A stretch of 64,000 nt of DNA. It comes from Bordetella genomosp. 7 (lineage in GTDB: Bacteria; Pseudomonadota; Gammaproteobacteria; Burkholderiales; Burkholderiaceae_B). The stretch is from NCBI RefSeq assembly GCF_002261265.1, contig NZ_NEVK01000006.1:620001-684000 (forward strand), given 5' to 3'. Shown here piece by piece: positions 9,607-19,049 of the stretch. Under the pieces are notes generated by a model. The model was not told the DNA's origin, ran no database searches, and saw nothing but the letters and a program-made list of their open reading frames with translations. A program made the translations under genes and the position numbers. Every line of letters begins with the position of its first letter. The stretch's first letter is position 1.

Positions 9607-11171
9607 GTACGCCCGTCACCGTGTATCTGCCTCGCGACGCCGCGGCGTTGGCGATGGAAGCCGATGCCGTGGCCCTGGCCATAGCGCAAGAGGCGGCGCG
9701 CCGCGGCCTGGCCGTGAACCTGGTGCGCAATGGGTCGCGCGGCCTGCTTTGGCTTGAACCCCTGGCCGAAGTCGCCACACCCGCCGGACGCATCGCGTAT
9801 GGCCCCGTTCAGCCGGAGGACGTGCCGGGGCTGTTCGACGCAGGCTGGCTGCAAGGCGGCGCGCACCCGTTGTGCCATGGCCCCACGCAGGAAATCGGCT
9901 ACCTGAAGAACCAGCAGCGCCTGACCTTTGCGCGGGCCGGCATTACCGACCCCTTGTCACTGCAGGACTACGCCGCGCACGAAGGCCTGCAGGGAGTGCG
10001 GCGCGCACTGAGCCTGTCGCCGCAGCAGATCGTCGACGAAATCACCGAATCCGGTCTGCGCGGGCGCGGCGGGGCGGCCTTTCCCGCCGGCATCAAGTGG
10101 AAGACCGTGCTGGGCACGCCTTCCGACCAGAAGTACATCGTCTGCAATGCAGATGAAGGCGATTCGGGCACATTTTCGGACCGCCTGATCATGGAAGGCG
10201 ATCCGTACGTGCTCATCGAAGGCATGATCATCGCCGGGCTCGCCGTCGGCGCCACCTACGGGTACATCTATGTGCGGTCCGAATACCCGCATGCCATCGC
10301 GACGCTGAACGCCGCCATCGAGCGCGCCCGCGCGGCGGGCTGGCTGGGCAGCGATATTCAGGGCAGCGGCCGCGGGTTCGACCTGGAAGTGCGCAAAGGC
10401 GCCGGCGCCTATATCTGCGGCGAAGAAACGTCGCTGCTCGAAAGCCTGGAAGGCAAGCGCGGCGTGGTGCGCGCCAAGCCGCCGCTGCCCGCCATCGCGG
10501 GCCTGTTCGGCAAGCCCACGGTCATCAACAACGTCATATCGCTGGCTACGGTACCCATCATCCTGGCGCGCGGCGCGGCGTTCTATCGCGACTACGGCAT
10601 GGGCCGTTCGCAGGGCACGCTGCCGTTCCAGCTGGCGGGCAATATCAAGCGCGGCGGGCTGGTCGAAGTGGCCTTCGGCATCACCTTGCGCGAACTGCTC
10701 TACGACTACGGCGGGGGCAGCGCGTCGGGCCGGCCGCTGCGCGCGGTGCAGGTGGGCGGGCCGCTGGGCGCATACCTGCCCGAATCGCAATGGGACGCGC
10801 CGCTGGATTACGAAGCCTATGCCGCCATCTCGGCCATGGTCGGCCATGGCGGCATTGTGGCGTTCGACGACACGGTGGACATGGCCCGCATGGCGCGCTA
10901 TGCCATGGAGTTCTGCGCAGTGGAGTCCTGTGGCAAGTGCACGCCATGCCGCATCGGCGCGGTGCGCGGCGTCGAAACGCTGGACAGGATCGCGGCGCGC
11001 GGCGCCGGCCACGAGCAGCAGGTGCACCTGCTGCGCGACCTGTGCGACACCATGCTGGGCGGATCGCTTTGCGCGCTGGGGGGCATGACGCCCTACCCGG
11101 TGCTGTCCGCGTTGAACCACTTTCCTGAAGACTTCGGGCTGGCCGCCACCGCGGCCGCGCACCCGGCCTGA
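9603..11171 (+). CDS. fdsB: NAD-dependent formate dehydrogenase beta subunit FdsB
   Basis: FdsB is the NuoF-like diaphorase subunit that reduces NAD+ with electrons from formate. The 522-residue product has a short N-terminal thioredoxin-like region, the [23 protein letters not shown] segment (about residues 155-170), the [14 protein letters not shown] segment, the [22 protein letters not shown] loop, and the C-terminal [4Fe-4S] ligands [12 protein letters not shown] with a later CALGG. It lies in the operon order fdsG-fdsB-fdsA-fdhD-fdsD. Confidence 0.95.
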   Translation: MSTPVTVYLPRDAAALAMEADAVALAIAQEAARRGLAVNLVRNGSRGLLWLEPLAEVATPAGRIAYGPVQPEDVPGLFDAGWLQGGAHPLCHGPTQEIGYLKNQQRLTFARAGITDPLSLQDYAAHEGLQGVRRALSLSPQQIVDEITESGLRGRGGAAFPAGIKWKTVLGTPSDQKYIVCNADEGDSGTFSDRLIMEGDPYVLIEGMIIAGLAVGATYGYIYVRSEYPHAIATLNAAIERARAAGWLGSDIQGSGRGFDLEVRKGAGAYICGEETSLLESLEGKRGVVRAKPPLPAIAGLFGKPTVINNVISLATVPIILARGAAFYRDYGMGRSQGTLPFQLAGNIKRGGLVEVAFGITLRELLYDYGGGSASGRPLRAVQVGGPLGAYLPESQWDAPLDYEAYAAISAMVGHGGIVAFDDTVDMARMARYAMEFCAVESCGKCTPCRIGAVRGVETLDRIAARGAGHEQQVHLLRDLCDTMLGGSLCALGGMTPYPVLSALNHFPEDFGLAATAAAHPA

Positions 11172-11187
11172 CCATAGCGAGACCGCA

Positions 11188-14064
11188 ATGCTCGAAACCG
11201 TCATCAAGCGCGAACGCGACCTGGGCACGCCGGCCCGGGTGTCCGAAAACATGGTGACGCTCACCATAGATGGCCGTCCGGTAAGCGTGCCCGAAGGCAC
11301 CTCGGTGATGCGCGCCGCAGCCGAGTCCGGCATCAATATCCCCAAGCTGTGCGCCACGGACAGCCTGGAACCCTTTGGGTCGTGCCGCCTGTGCCTGGTG
11401 CAGATCGACGGCCGGCGCGGCTATCCGGCATCGTGCACCACGCCGGTCGAAGAGGGCATGGTGGTGCACACCGAAACCCCCAGACTGCACGAGCTGCGGC
11501 GGGGCGTGATGGAGCTGTATATATCTGACCACCCGCTCGATTGCCTGACCTGCCCGGCCAACGGCGATTGCGAATTGCAGGACATGGCAGGCGTGGTGGG
11601 GCTGCGCGCGGTGCGCTACGGATTCGACGGCGCGAACCACCTGCATGACAAGACAGACGATTCCAACCCGTACTTTTCGTACGACCCATCCAAGTGCATT
11701 GTCTGCAACCGCTGCGTGCGCGCCTGCGAGGAAACGCAGGGCACGTTTGCCCTGACGATATCCGGCAAGGGCTTTGCGTCGCGCGTGTCGGCCGGCCAGG
11801 ACCAGCCTTTCCTGCAGAGCGAATGCGTATCGTGCGGCGCCTGTGTGCAGGCCTGCCCGACTTCCACGCTGCAGGAAAAGAGCGTCATCGCCATGGGCCA
11901 GGCCGAGCATTCGGTGATTACCACTTGCGCCTATTGCGGCGTGGGCTGCGGCTTCAAGGCCGAAATGAAGGGCCAGGAAGTGGTGCGCATGGTGCCCTGG
12001 AAAGACGGCCAGGCCAACCGCGGCCATGCCTGTGTGAAGGGCCGCTTCGCCTGGGGCTATGCCACGCACAAAGACCGCGTGCTCAAGCCCATGATACGCA
12101 AGCGCATCACGGACCCGTGGCGCGAGGTTTCCTGGCAGGAAGCCATCGACTATGCCGCATCGGAATTCCGCCGCATCCAGGCCGATCACGGGCGCGACGC
12201 CATCGGCGGCATCACCTCGTCGCGCTGCACGAACGAAGAAACCTGGCTGGTGCAGAAGCTGGTGCGTGCGGCGTTCGGTACCAACAACGTGGACACCTGC
12301 GCGCGCGTGTGCCACTCGCCCACCGGCTATGGGTTGAAGCAGACGCTGGGCGAGTCGGCCGGCACGCAGACGTTCGACTCCATCATGCACACCGACGTGG
12401 TCGTCCTGATGGGCGCCAATCCCAGCAGCGCCCATCCGGTGTTCGCCTCGCGCATGAAGCGGCGCCTGCGAGAAGGGGCGCGCCTGATCGTGATCGACCC
12501 GCGCCGCATCGAACTGGTGGATGCGCCGCACATCAAGGCCGACTTCCACCTGCCCGTGCGCCCCGGCACCAACGTGGCGCTGCTTACCGCGCTGGCGCAC
12601 GTCATTGTCACCGAAGGCCTGGTCAACGAGCCTTTCGTGGCGCAGCGCTGCGAAGCAAAAGCCTTTGAGCAATGGCGCGAATTCGTGGCGCGGCCCGAGA
12701 ACTCGCCCGAAGCCACCGAAGCCACGACTGGCGTGCCGGCCGCGCATGTGCGCGGCGCCGCCCGCCTGTATGCCACCGGCGGCAACGGCTCCATTTACTA
12801 CGGCCTGGGCGTCACCGAGCACAGCCAGGGTTCTACCGCCGTGATGGCCATCGCCAACCTGGCCATGGCCACCGGCAATATCGGGCGCGAGGGCGTGGGC
12901 GTGAATCCCTTGCGCGGCCAGAACAACGTTCAGGGCTCGTGCGACATGGGTTCGTTCCCGCACGAATTGCCCGGCTACCGCCACGTATCCGACGCCCGGG
13001 TGCGCAGCGAGTTCGAGGCCGATTGGGGCGTGACGCTGCAGGCCGAGCCGGGCCTGCGCATTCCCAATATGTTCGACGCGGCGCTGGGCGGCAGCTTCAA
13101 GGGCCTGTACTGCCAGGGCGAGGACATCGTGCAGTCCGACCCCAACACTCAGCACGTGGCCGCAGCGCTGTCGGCCATGGAATGCATCGTGGTGCAGGAC
13201 CTGTTCCTGAACGAAACCGCCAAGTATGCGCACGTGTTCCTGCCCGGTTCGTCGTTCCTGGAAAAGGACGGCACTTTCACGAACGCCGAACGACGCATCT
13301 CGCGGGTGCGCAAAGTCATGGAGCCGCGCAACGGCATGGCCGACTGGCAGATCACGGCCGCGCTGTCCAACGCCCTGGGCTACCCCATGAATTATCGCCA
13401 TCCCGCCGAGATCATGGACGAGATCGCGCGCCTGACGCCGACATTCGCAGGTGTGTCGTACGACAAGCTCGAACGCATGGGCAGCCTGCAGTGGCCGTGC
13501 AACGCCCAGGCCCCCGAAGGCACGCCCATCATGCATATCGACGAGTTCGTGCGCGGCAAGGGCAAGTTCTTCATTACCAAGTACGTGCCCTCGGATGAGC
13601 GCAGCACGCGCAAGTACCCGCTGCTGCTGACCACGGGCCGGATACTGTCGCAATACAACGTGGGAGCGCAAACCCGCCGCACCCCCAACGTGGTGTGGCA
13701 CAGCGAAGACGTGCTCGAGCTCCATCCCCAGGACGCGGAAGACCGCGGCATCGCCGAAGGCGACTGGGTAGGAGTGCAGAGCCGCGCGGGCGAAACGGTG
13801 CTGCGCGCCACGCTGACCGACCGCGTACAGCCCGGCGTGGTGTACACCACGTTCCACTTCCCCGAATCGGGCGCCAACGTGGTGACCACCGACAGTTCCG
13901 ACTGGGCCACGAACTGCCCCGAATACAAGGTGACGGCGGTGCAGGTGATGCGCGTATCCCAGCCGTCGGAATGGCAGCGCCAGTGGTCGCGGTTCACCGA
14001 AGTGCAGCACAAGCTGCTGCGCGAGCGGGAACGCGGCGCAAAAGCCGTGCTCGGCGGCAAGTAG
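11188..14064 (+). CDS. fdsA: NAD-dependent formate dehydrogenase catalytic subunit FdsA
   Basis: FdsA oxidises formate to CO2 at a bis-molybdopterin guanine dinucleotide centre. The 958-residue product shows an N-terminal [2Fe-2S] domain, the His-containing cluster site HPLDCLTCPANGDCEL, two ferredoxin-type clusters (CIVCNRCVRAC and CVSCGACVQACP), then the molybdopterin oxidoreductase domain starting with the cluster motif CAYCGVGCGF. The molybdenum ligand is an ordinary cysteine (TGC/TGT codon, no TGA) in CARVCHSP at about residue 375, followed by the conserved catalytic His. The C-terminal molydopterin dinucleotide-binding domain includes TTGRILSQYN. The Moco genes just upstream supply its cofactor. 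Confidence 0.97.
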   Translation: MLETVIKRERDLGTPARVSENMVTLTIDGRPVSVPEGTSVMRAAAESGINIPKLCATDSLEPFGSCRLCLVQIDGRRGYPASCTTPVEEGMVVHTETPRLHELRRGVMELYISDHPLDCLTCPANGDCELQDMAGVVGLRAVRYGFDGANHLHDKTDDSNPYFSYDPSKCIVCNRCVRACEETQGTFALTISGKGFASRVSAGQDQPFLQSECVSCGACVQACPTSTLQEKSVIAMGQAEHSVITTCAYCGVGCGFKAEMKGQEVVRMVPWKDGQANRGHACVKGRFAWGYATHKDRVLKPMIRKRITDPWREVSWQEAIDYAASEFRRIQADHGRDAIGGITSSRCTNEETWLVQKLVRAAFGTNNVDTCARVCHSPTGYGLKQTLGESAGTQTFDSIMHTDVVVLMGANPSSAHPVFASRMKRRLREGARLIVIDPRRIELVDAPHIKADFHLPVRPGTNVALLTALAHVIVTEGLVNEPFVAQRCEAKAFEQWREFVARPENSPEATEATTGVPAAHVRGAARLYATGGNGSIYYGLGVTEHSQGSTAVMAIANLAMATGNIGREGVGVNPLRGQNNVQGSCDMGSFPHELPGYRHVSDARVRSEFEADWGVTLQAEPGLRIPNMFDAALGGSFKGLYCQGEDIVQSDPNTQHVAAALSAMECIVVQDLFLNETAKYAHVFLPGSSFLEKDGTFTNAERRISRVRKVMEPRNGMADWQITAALSNALGYPMNYRHPAEIMDEIARLTPTFAGVSYDKLERMGSLQWPCNAQAPEGTPIMHIDEFVRGKGKFFITKYVPSDERSTRKYPLLLTTGRILSQYNVGAQTRRTPNVVWHSEDVLELHPQDAEDRGIAEGDWVGVQSRAGETVLRATLTDRVQPGVVYTTFHFPESGANVVTTDSSDWATNCPEYKVTAVQVMRVSQPSEWQRQWSRFTEVQHKLLRERERGAKAVLGGK

Positions 14065-14066
14065 AC

Positions 14067-14906
14067 ATGGCCATGGACTGCCAGACTCCTGCCGGCGTGG
14101 CGCGCCCGGACTACGCCGATGCCACCGTGGTGCGCGTGCGCGGCGGCGCCGCGGATGCCGCCACGCAGCAAGACAGGGTGGCCGAGGAAACGCCCGTCGC
14201 GCTCGAATACAACGGCATCAGCCACGCCACCATGCTGGCCACGCCCGGCGACCTGGAAGACTTCGCGCTGGGCTTCTCGCTGACCGAAGGCATCGTCGGC
14301 CAGCCCGGCGACATCCGCGGCATCGAGATCGCGCCGCAGTTCAACGGCATCGTGGTGCAGATCGAGATTTCCAGCGCCTGCGAGGCGCGCCTGAAGCAGC
14401 GCCGCCGGGCCATGGCCGGCCGCACCGGCTGCGGTCTGTGCGGCGTGGAAACCCTGGGCGAGGTGCTGCGGCAGTTGCCGCCCGTGGCCGCCGGCGCCCG
14501 GCCCATTCCCCTCGCCTCGGTGTTGCGCGCCATGCGCGCCCTGCGGGCGGGCCAGCCGTTGCACGACCTGACGGGGGCCACGCACGCGGCCGGCTGGGCC
14601 GATGCGCAAGGCCGGGTGCGCCTGGTGCGCGAAGACGTCGGCCGCCACAACGCGCTGGACAAGCTCGTGGGCGCGCTCGCCCGCCTGGGCGAGCCGCCCG
14701 GCGCCGGCATGGCGCTGGTGTCCAGCCGGGCGAGCTTCGAGATGGTGCAGAAATGCGCGGCGGCGGGCATCGGCGTGCTGGCCGCCGTGTCGGCGCCCAC
14801 GGCGCTCGCCATCCGCGTGGCGCAGACCACAAACGTGGCGCTGCTGGGCTTTGTGCGCAACGCCGACGCCACCCTGTACACCCACCCTGAACGCATCGCA
14901 TCCTGA
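14067..14906 (+). CDS. fdhD: Formate dehydrogenase accessory sulfurtransferase FdhD (FdsC)
   Basis: FdhD-type proteins pass sulfur from a cysteine desulfurase to the molybdenum centre of formate dehydrogenase, which is needed for activity. The 279-residue product shows LGFSLTEGI, the TGCGLCG motif with the two functional cysteines (about residues 118-124), the REDVGRHNALDKLVG segment and the SSRASFEMVQK segment. The ATG two bases after the fdsA stop is chosen; a longer frame would run back inside fdsA. In beta-proteobacterial fds operons this gene is usually called fdsC. Confidence 0.94.
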   Translation: MAMDCQTPAGVARPDYADATVVRVRGGAADAATQQDRVAEETPVALEYNGISHATMLATPGDLEDFALGFSLTEGIVGQPGDIRGIEIAPQFNGIVVQIEISSACEARLKQRRRAMAGRTGCGLCGVETLGEVLRQLPPVAAGARPIPLASVLRAMRALRAGQPLHDLTGATHAAGWADAQGRVRLVREDVGRHNALDKLVGALARLGEPPGAGMALVSSRASFEMVQKCAAAGIGVLAAVSAPTALAIRVAQTTNVALLGFVRNADATLYTHPERIAS

Positions 14907-14911
14907 CCGAC

Positions 14912-15166
14912 ATGGACACCGCAAACCTGATACGCATGGCCAACCGCATCGGCGACTTTTTCGGCGCCCAGCCCGACCGCGAAGAAGCGCTGGAGGGCAT
15001 CGCCAGCCACATCCAGAGATCGTGGGAACCGCGCATGCGCACCGCCTTGCTGGAATCCCTGGCCCGGCATGCCGACGGACAGCACGACGACGTGCGCCTG
15101 GACCCGCTGGTGCTCGAGGCCGTGACGAAGCATCGCGAGCGCCTGACGCCGGCCCCGGCCCGATGA
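14912..15166 (+). CDS. fdsD: Formate dehydrogenase delta subunit FdsD
   Basis: The 84-residue product matches the small delta subunit found at the end of fds operons. It is soluble and helical, beginning with LIRMANRIGDFFGAQPDR and continuing with a segment rich in Arg and Glu. The family is needed for full formate dehydrogenase activity, probably in assembly. It starts five bases after fdhD and closes the operon. Confidence 0.9.
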   Translation: MDTANLIRMANRIGDFFGAQPDREEALEGIASHIQRSWEPRMRTALLESLARHADGQHDDVRLDPLVLEAVTKHRERLTPAPAR

Positions 15167-15271
15167 CGCGCATGCCCGGATAGCCGGCACGGCCGCAACG
15201 CGCGCGTACGCCGCGGCAGCCCAAGGAACCTGCTACAGTGCCGGCAGTCCCAGCGCCCGCCCCCTGCCCGC

Positions 15272-16399
15272 ATGCCGTCTCTACCTATTGTCCACTGGAC
15301 AGAATCCGGCCAGGCTTGCAGCGCCTATTGGCGTTCCGAGTCTGGCGCTGCACCCCCCGCCCGCATCGACATTGCCGACGACCGCATGCCGGCGTCGGTG
15401 GCATATCGCCATGTGTGCGCAGGCACGCACCTGCTGTGGCGGGGCGACTTCCATAATGCGCGCCAGCTGCTGCAGGCCCTGGCGCGCCGCATCGACCAGA
15501 AGCCGCGCAAGCCCGCGGCCAATGCGCTGGATGCGTTCAACCGCCACCGCATGGCCCAGGCCCAGCGGGCGCGCCTCTTGGGCAGCCTGCTGCTGCCGTT
15601 CGAGGCCGACCATGGCATCGCGCTGCGGCGCGCGCCCGATGCCCGGCAAGCCTGCATGCAGGCATACGGCCCCGCGCCCGGCCCTTACCTTGCGTCGCTG
15701 CGCGAACTGCAGGGCGTGATCGGCGCGCACGAATGGCGCAAGAAGGGCGTGCCCATCGCCGCACTGCAGGCTCGCATTCACCCGCACTATGGCGTGTTTT
15801 CGCCGGTGCGCGGCGAATACATCGACCTGGTGGCTCGCGCGCCGCTGCCGGCCGGTGTGCCGTCGCTGGCCTTTGACATCGGCACGGGCACCGGCGTGCT
15901 TGCCGCCGTGCTGGCCCGCCGCGGCGTGCCCCGCGTCGTCGCCACCGACCAGGATCCGCGCGCCCTTGCCTGCGCGCGCGAAAACCTGGAACGGCTGGGG
16001 CTGCAACCGAACGTCGCGCTGCAGCAGGCGGATCTGTTTCCCGAAGGCAAGGCGACGCTGATCGTGTGCAACCCGCCCTGGCTGCCGGCGCGGCCCGGCG
16101 CACCCGTGGAATACGCCATCTACGACCCCGAAAGCCGCATGCTCGCGGGCTTTCTGCAGGGGTTGACAGCGCACCTGGAAGCCGGCGGCGAAGGATGGCT
16201 GATCATGTCCGACCTGGCCGAGCACCTGGGCCTGCGCCAGCCCGGCGAGCTGGCCGACCGTTTCGCGCAGGCCGGGCTGCGCGTGGTGGGCCGCCTGGAC
16301 GCCCGCCCCAGCCACCCGCGCGCCGCCGATGCGAGCGACCCGCTGCACGCCGCGCGCTCGGCGGAAGTGACCTCGCTGTGGCGGCTGGCCGCCGCCTGA
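15272..16399 (+). CDS. Class I SAM-dependent methyltransferase (PrmC/HemK-like core)
   Basis: The 375-residue product has an N-terminal helical region of about 190 residues. A Rossmann methyltransferase domain follows, with the SAM motif FDIGTGTGVLAA (about residues 203-214), an acidic strand end (VVATDQDPRAL) and the NPPW motif typical of enzymes that methylate planar amide or amino groups, such as PrmC. The N-terminal part does not match the usual PrmC helical domain, so the substrate is unknown. It follows fdsD after about 105 bases and is probably a separate unit. Confidence 0.8.
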   Translation: MPSLPIVHWTESGQACSAYWRSESGAAPPARIDIADDRMPASVAYRHVCAGTHLLWRGDFHNARQLLQALARRIDQKPRKPAANALDAFNRHRMAQAQRARLLGSLLLPFEADHGIALRRAPDARQACMQAYGPAPGPYLASLRELQGVIGAHEWRKKGVPIAALQARIHPHYGVFSPVRGEYIDLVARAPLPAGVPSLAFDIGTGTGVLAAVLARRGVPRVVATDQDPRALACARENLERLGLQPNVALQQADLFPEGKATLIVCNPPWLPARPGAPVEYAIYDPESRMLAGFLQGLTAHLEAGGEGWLIMSDLAEHLGLRQPGELADRFAQAGLRVVGRLDARPSHPRAADASDPLHAARSAEVTSLWRLAAA

Positions 16400-16474
16400 A
16401 GCCGCGTCGCCCGCCGCGCCGCTCCCGTAGAATGGCCTAGCTGCCGGCCATCTTCGGCCCGGCATCCACGCAGC

Positions 16475-17431
16475 ATGCCTTCGTCCGCCCCGCGCCAACC
16501 TGCTACCGCGCTCGTTCCCGTTCTGTTGCTGATGGCCGCCATGGTGTCCATCCAGGGCGGCGCCGCTTTGGCCAAGCATTTGTTCCCTGCCGTCGGCGCG
16601 CAGGGCACGGCGGCGCTGCGGCTGGCCTTGTCGGCGCTGCTGTTGCTGGCTTACTTCCGGCCCTGGCGCGTCCGCATGGCGCCGTCCGCATGGCCGCTGG
16701 TCGTGGCGTACGGCCTGTCGCTGGGCGGCATGAACCTGATGTTCTACATGTCGTTGCGCACGATTCCGCTGGGCATTGCGGTGGCGCTGGAATTCGTGGG
16801 GCCGCTGGCCGTAGCCCTGCTCAGCTCGCGCCGGGCGGCCGATTTTGCATGGATCGCGCTGGCCGCCGGGGGCCTGCTGCTGCTGATGCTGCATGGCGCC
16901 GATGCGCACAACCTGGACCCGGCCGGCATGCTGTATGCGCTGGCGGCGGGGCTGGGCTGGGCGCTGTACATCGTGCTGGGCCGCCGGGTGGGCGTGCGCG
17001 TGGGCACACAGGCGCTCGCCATCGCCGCCACCGTGGCGGCGCTTGCCGTCCTGCCCTTCGGGCTGGCGCAGGCCGGCGCCGCGCTTTTCTCGCCGCAGTT
17101 GCTGCCTGTTGCGCTGGGCGTGGCGGTGCTGTCCAGCGCCCTGCCCTATGCCCTGGAAATCACCGTGTTGACCCGCATGCCGGTGCGCATCTTCGGCACC
17201 TTGCTCAGCCTGGAACCGGTGTTCGCCGCCCTGTCGGGGCTGATGTTCCTGGGCGAAACGCTCACCCTGATGCAATGGACGGCCGTGGTGGCCATTGTGC
17301 TGGCGTCGGCTGGCATCACCGCCGGCGCGCGCCCGCCCGCGCAGGCGTCCGGGCGCGGCGGCGCAGAACCTGCGGCAAGCGTGCCGGCGGCAAGCCGCCC
17401 CGCCCGCTGCCGGCAGCGCGGCCGCAACTGA
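16475..17431 (+). CDS. EamA/DMT-family transporter, RhtA-like
   Basis: The 318-residue product has about ten hydrophobic segments in two EamA repeats, the pattern of drug/metabolite transporters of the inner membrane. The sequence around GGMNLMFYMSLRTIPLGIAV and the second-repeat segment LSLEPVFAALSGLMFLGE resemble RhtA-type threonine/homoserine exporters. The C-terminal 35 residues are hydrophilic and Ala/Arg-rich. The gene ends in a strong hairpin. The exact substrate is inferred. Confidence 0.85.
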   Translation: MPSSAPRQPATALVPVLLLMAAMVSIQGGAALAKHLFPAVGAQGTAALRLALSALLLLAYFRPWRVRMAPSAWPLVVAYGLSLGGMNLMFYMSLRTIPLGIAVALEFVGPLAVALLSSRRAADFAWIALAAGGLLLLMLHGADAHNLDPAGMLYALAAGLGWALYIVLGRRVGVRVGTQALAIAATVAALAVLPFGLAQAGAALFSPQLLPVALGVAVLSSALPYALEITVLTRMPVRIFGTLLSLEPVFAALSGLMFLGETLTLMQWTAVVAIVLASAGITAGARPPAQASGRGGAEPAASVPAASRPARCRQRGRN

Positions 17432-17467
17432 AGCAACCGGGCCGCCCCCTGGCGGCCCGGTTGCTTC
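17430..17467. terminator. Bidirectional terminator hairpin
   Basis: A perfect 17-bp stem with a four-base loop (arms GAAGCAACCGGGCCGCC and its complement) overlaps the stop codons of the convergent EamA and PF03640 genes. There is no long T run, but the stem is very stable. Confidence 0.85.
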
Positions 17468-17849
17468 AGGGCTTCACAACATGCCAGATGTCCCGCACCT
17501 TGTCGCCCGTCATGTCGCCGGGCTTGGTGTCTTTCACGAACAGATAGAGCGGCTTGCCCTTGTAGGCCCATTGCCGCGTGCCGTCGTCGCGGTTGATGAT
17601 GGTGTAGTCGCCGTCGGGCTTGGCGTCGGCGGAAGCGACCAGGGGTGGCCAGTTCTGCGCGCACTGCCCGCTGCAGGCGCTCTTGCCGTCACTGTCTTTA
17701 TCGAAGGTGTACAGGGTCATGCCGGCCGAATCGGCCAGCACCCCGTTCTGAGTCTTGACGGGAGCCTGGGCGTAGGCCGAGGCGGCAAACAGGGTGCACG
17801 CGGCCAGCAGGGCGGCCTGGCGGGCGCCAGCAAAACGTACGGCAATCAT
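17466..17849 (-). CDS. Secreted PF03640-type protein of unknown function
   Basis: The 127-residue product has a signal peptide (cleavage likely after ASAYA, about residue 25). The mature domain carries the lipoprotein-15 repeats seen as GMTLYTFDKD, CSGQCAQNWPPL and a second copy ending in GKPLYLFVKDTKPGD. Members are found in many proteobacteria; function is not established. There is no lipobox cysteine, so it is probably soluble in the periplasm. AGGAGA upstream supports the ATG at 17849 rather than the longer frame. Confidence 0.88.
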   Translation of the reverse strand: MIAVRFAGARQAALLAACTLFAASAYAQAPVKTQNGVLADSAGMTLYTFDKDSDGKSACSGQCAQNWPPLVASADAKPDGDYTIINRDDGTRQWAYKGKPLYLFVKDTKPGDMTGDKVRDIWHVVKP

Positions 17850-17947
17850 GGTGGTCTCCTTGGGTGGGATACAGCACGAGGTAGACGTCTGCCGCAACCG
17901 TTTTATTCCCGGGCGCGCGGCCAACGCAGGCCCGGGGCGCGCCTGGC

Positions 17948-18430
17948 TCAGTCGCGGAAATTCTGGAACTGCAGCGGCAAGTCGACGTCGGTCTTGCGCA
18001 GCAGGGCAATGGCTTCCTGGAGATCGTCGCGCTTCTTGCCGCTGACGCGCAGCTTGTCGCCGTTGATCTGGCTTTCGACCTTGAGTTTGGCCGCCTTGAT
18101 GGCGGCTATCAGCTTCTTGGCCACAGGCTGTTCGATGCCTTGGCGCACCGTGACTTTCTGGCGCGCGCCGGCCAGGTTTTCGAGGGGGTCGGCCACTTCC
18201 AGGCAGCGCACGTCGATGCCCCGCGCCGACATGCGGCCTCGCAGGATGTCGAGCATTTGCCTGAGCTGGAATGCACTGGGGGCCACCTGGGTCACCACGA
18301 ACCCTTCGAGCTCGAACTTGGCGTCGGTGCCCTTGAAGTCGAAGCGGGTGGCCAGTTCGCGATTGGCCTGGTCGACCGCGTTACTGAGTTCGTGCTTATC
18401 CACTTCGGAAACCACGTCGAAACTGGGCAT
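17948..18430 (-). CDS. yajQ: YajQ family nucleotide-binding protein
   Basis: The 160-residue product begins MPSFDVVSEVDKHEL and contains NRELATRFDFKGTDA, the family signature, and the C-terminal KVESQINGDKLRVSGKKRDD block. YajQ proteins are small cytoplasmic proteins; some bind cyclic di-GMP and influence virulence regulators. The ATG at 18430 gives the usual family length; an upstream start would add 19 unrelated residues. Confidence 0.95.
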   Translation of the reverse strand: MPSFDVVSEVDKHELSNAVDQANRELATRFDFKGTDAKFELEGFVVTQVAPSAFQLRQMLDILRGRMSARGIDVRCLEVADPLENLAGARQKVTVRQGIEQPVAKKLIAAIKAAKLKVESQINGDKLRVSGKKRDDLQEAIALLRKTDVDLPLQFQNFRD

Positions 18431-18575
18431 GGCTGTAACCTGTATAAAGAAATCAAACCAGGCGGCCCGTCGCCGCCCTTCCTGCATAAAGTTTATGTCG
18501 TTTTGGCCTTGGGGGGCCAGGCGGGCGATATGATGCGGCAGGACCGTCCTTTCATGCCGCCAACGGAATACATTT

Positions 18576-19043
18576 ATGTTCTATAGCCTTTTGAAGCTCG
18601 TGCACGTCCTGGCCATCATCCTGTGGGTAGGAGGCATGATCTTCGCATACTGTTTTCTCAGGCCGGCCGCCACGTGCCTGGAGCCCCCGCAACGGCTGAC
18701 GCTGATGCGCGAAACGCTCGGCAGGTTCCTGAACGCGGTCATGCTGGCCGTCGCCGCGACGCTGCTCAGCGGCGCCTGGATGATCGGGCGCTCGGCCCGC
18801 CAGGCGGCCGAATCGGGCGGCAGCTTTCACATGCCGCCGTCATGGACGGCCATGGCGGCCCTGGGGGTCGTCATGGCCGCCATCTTCGGACATATCCGCT
18901 TCGCGCTTTACCCGCGCCTGTCGGCCGCCGTGCAGGCCGGCCAATGGCCGGCCGCGGGCGCCGCCATGGGGTCGATCAAGACCTGGGTGGCGGTCAACCT
19001 GCTGCTGGGGCTCGCCACCGTGGCGGTGGTCATGCTGGGATAG
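18576..19043 (+). CDS. CopD-like integral membrane protein
   Basis: The 155-residue product has four hydrophobic segments and starts with LVHVLAIILWVGGMIF, the pattern of CopD/DUF-type copper-resistance-related membrane proteins with a conserved His in the first helix. A FGHIRFALYP segment lies in the third helical region. No copper genes are adjacent, so a role in copper or heme handling is only a family-level suggestion. It is convergent with the Bug receptor gene, with a six-base gap. Confidence 0.8.
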   Translation: MFYSLLKLVHVLAIILWVGGMIFAYCFLRPAATCLEPPQRLTLMRETLGRFLNAVMLAVAATLLSGAWMIGRSARQAAESGGSFHMPPSWTAMAALGVVMAAIFGHIRFALYPRLSAAVQAGQWPAAGAAMGSIKTWVAVNLLLGLATVAVVMLG

Positions 19044-19049
19044 CCGGCT

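Noticed and set aside
12292-12320. Selenocysteine formate dehydrogenase
   Set aside because: The active-site position is an ordinary Cys codon and no in-frame TGA occurs there.
10681-14010. A 1109-codon open frame on the minus strand opposite fdsA
   Set aside because: It runs against a fully conserved catalytic gene, contains His/Arg/Ala-rich nonsense and has no domain match. It is a GC-codon shadow.
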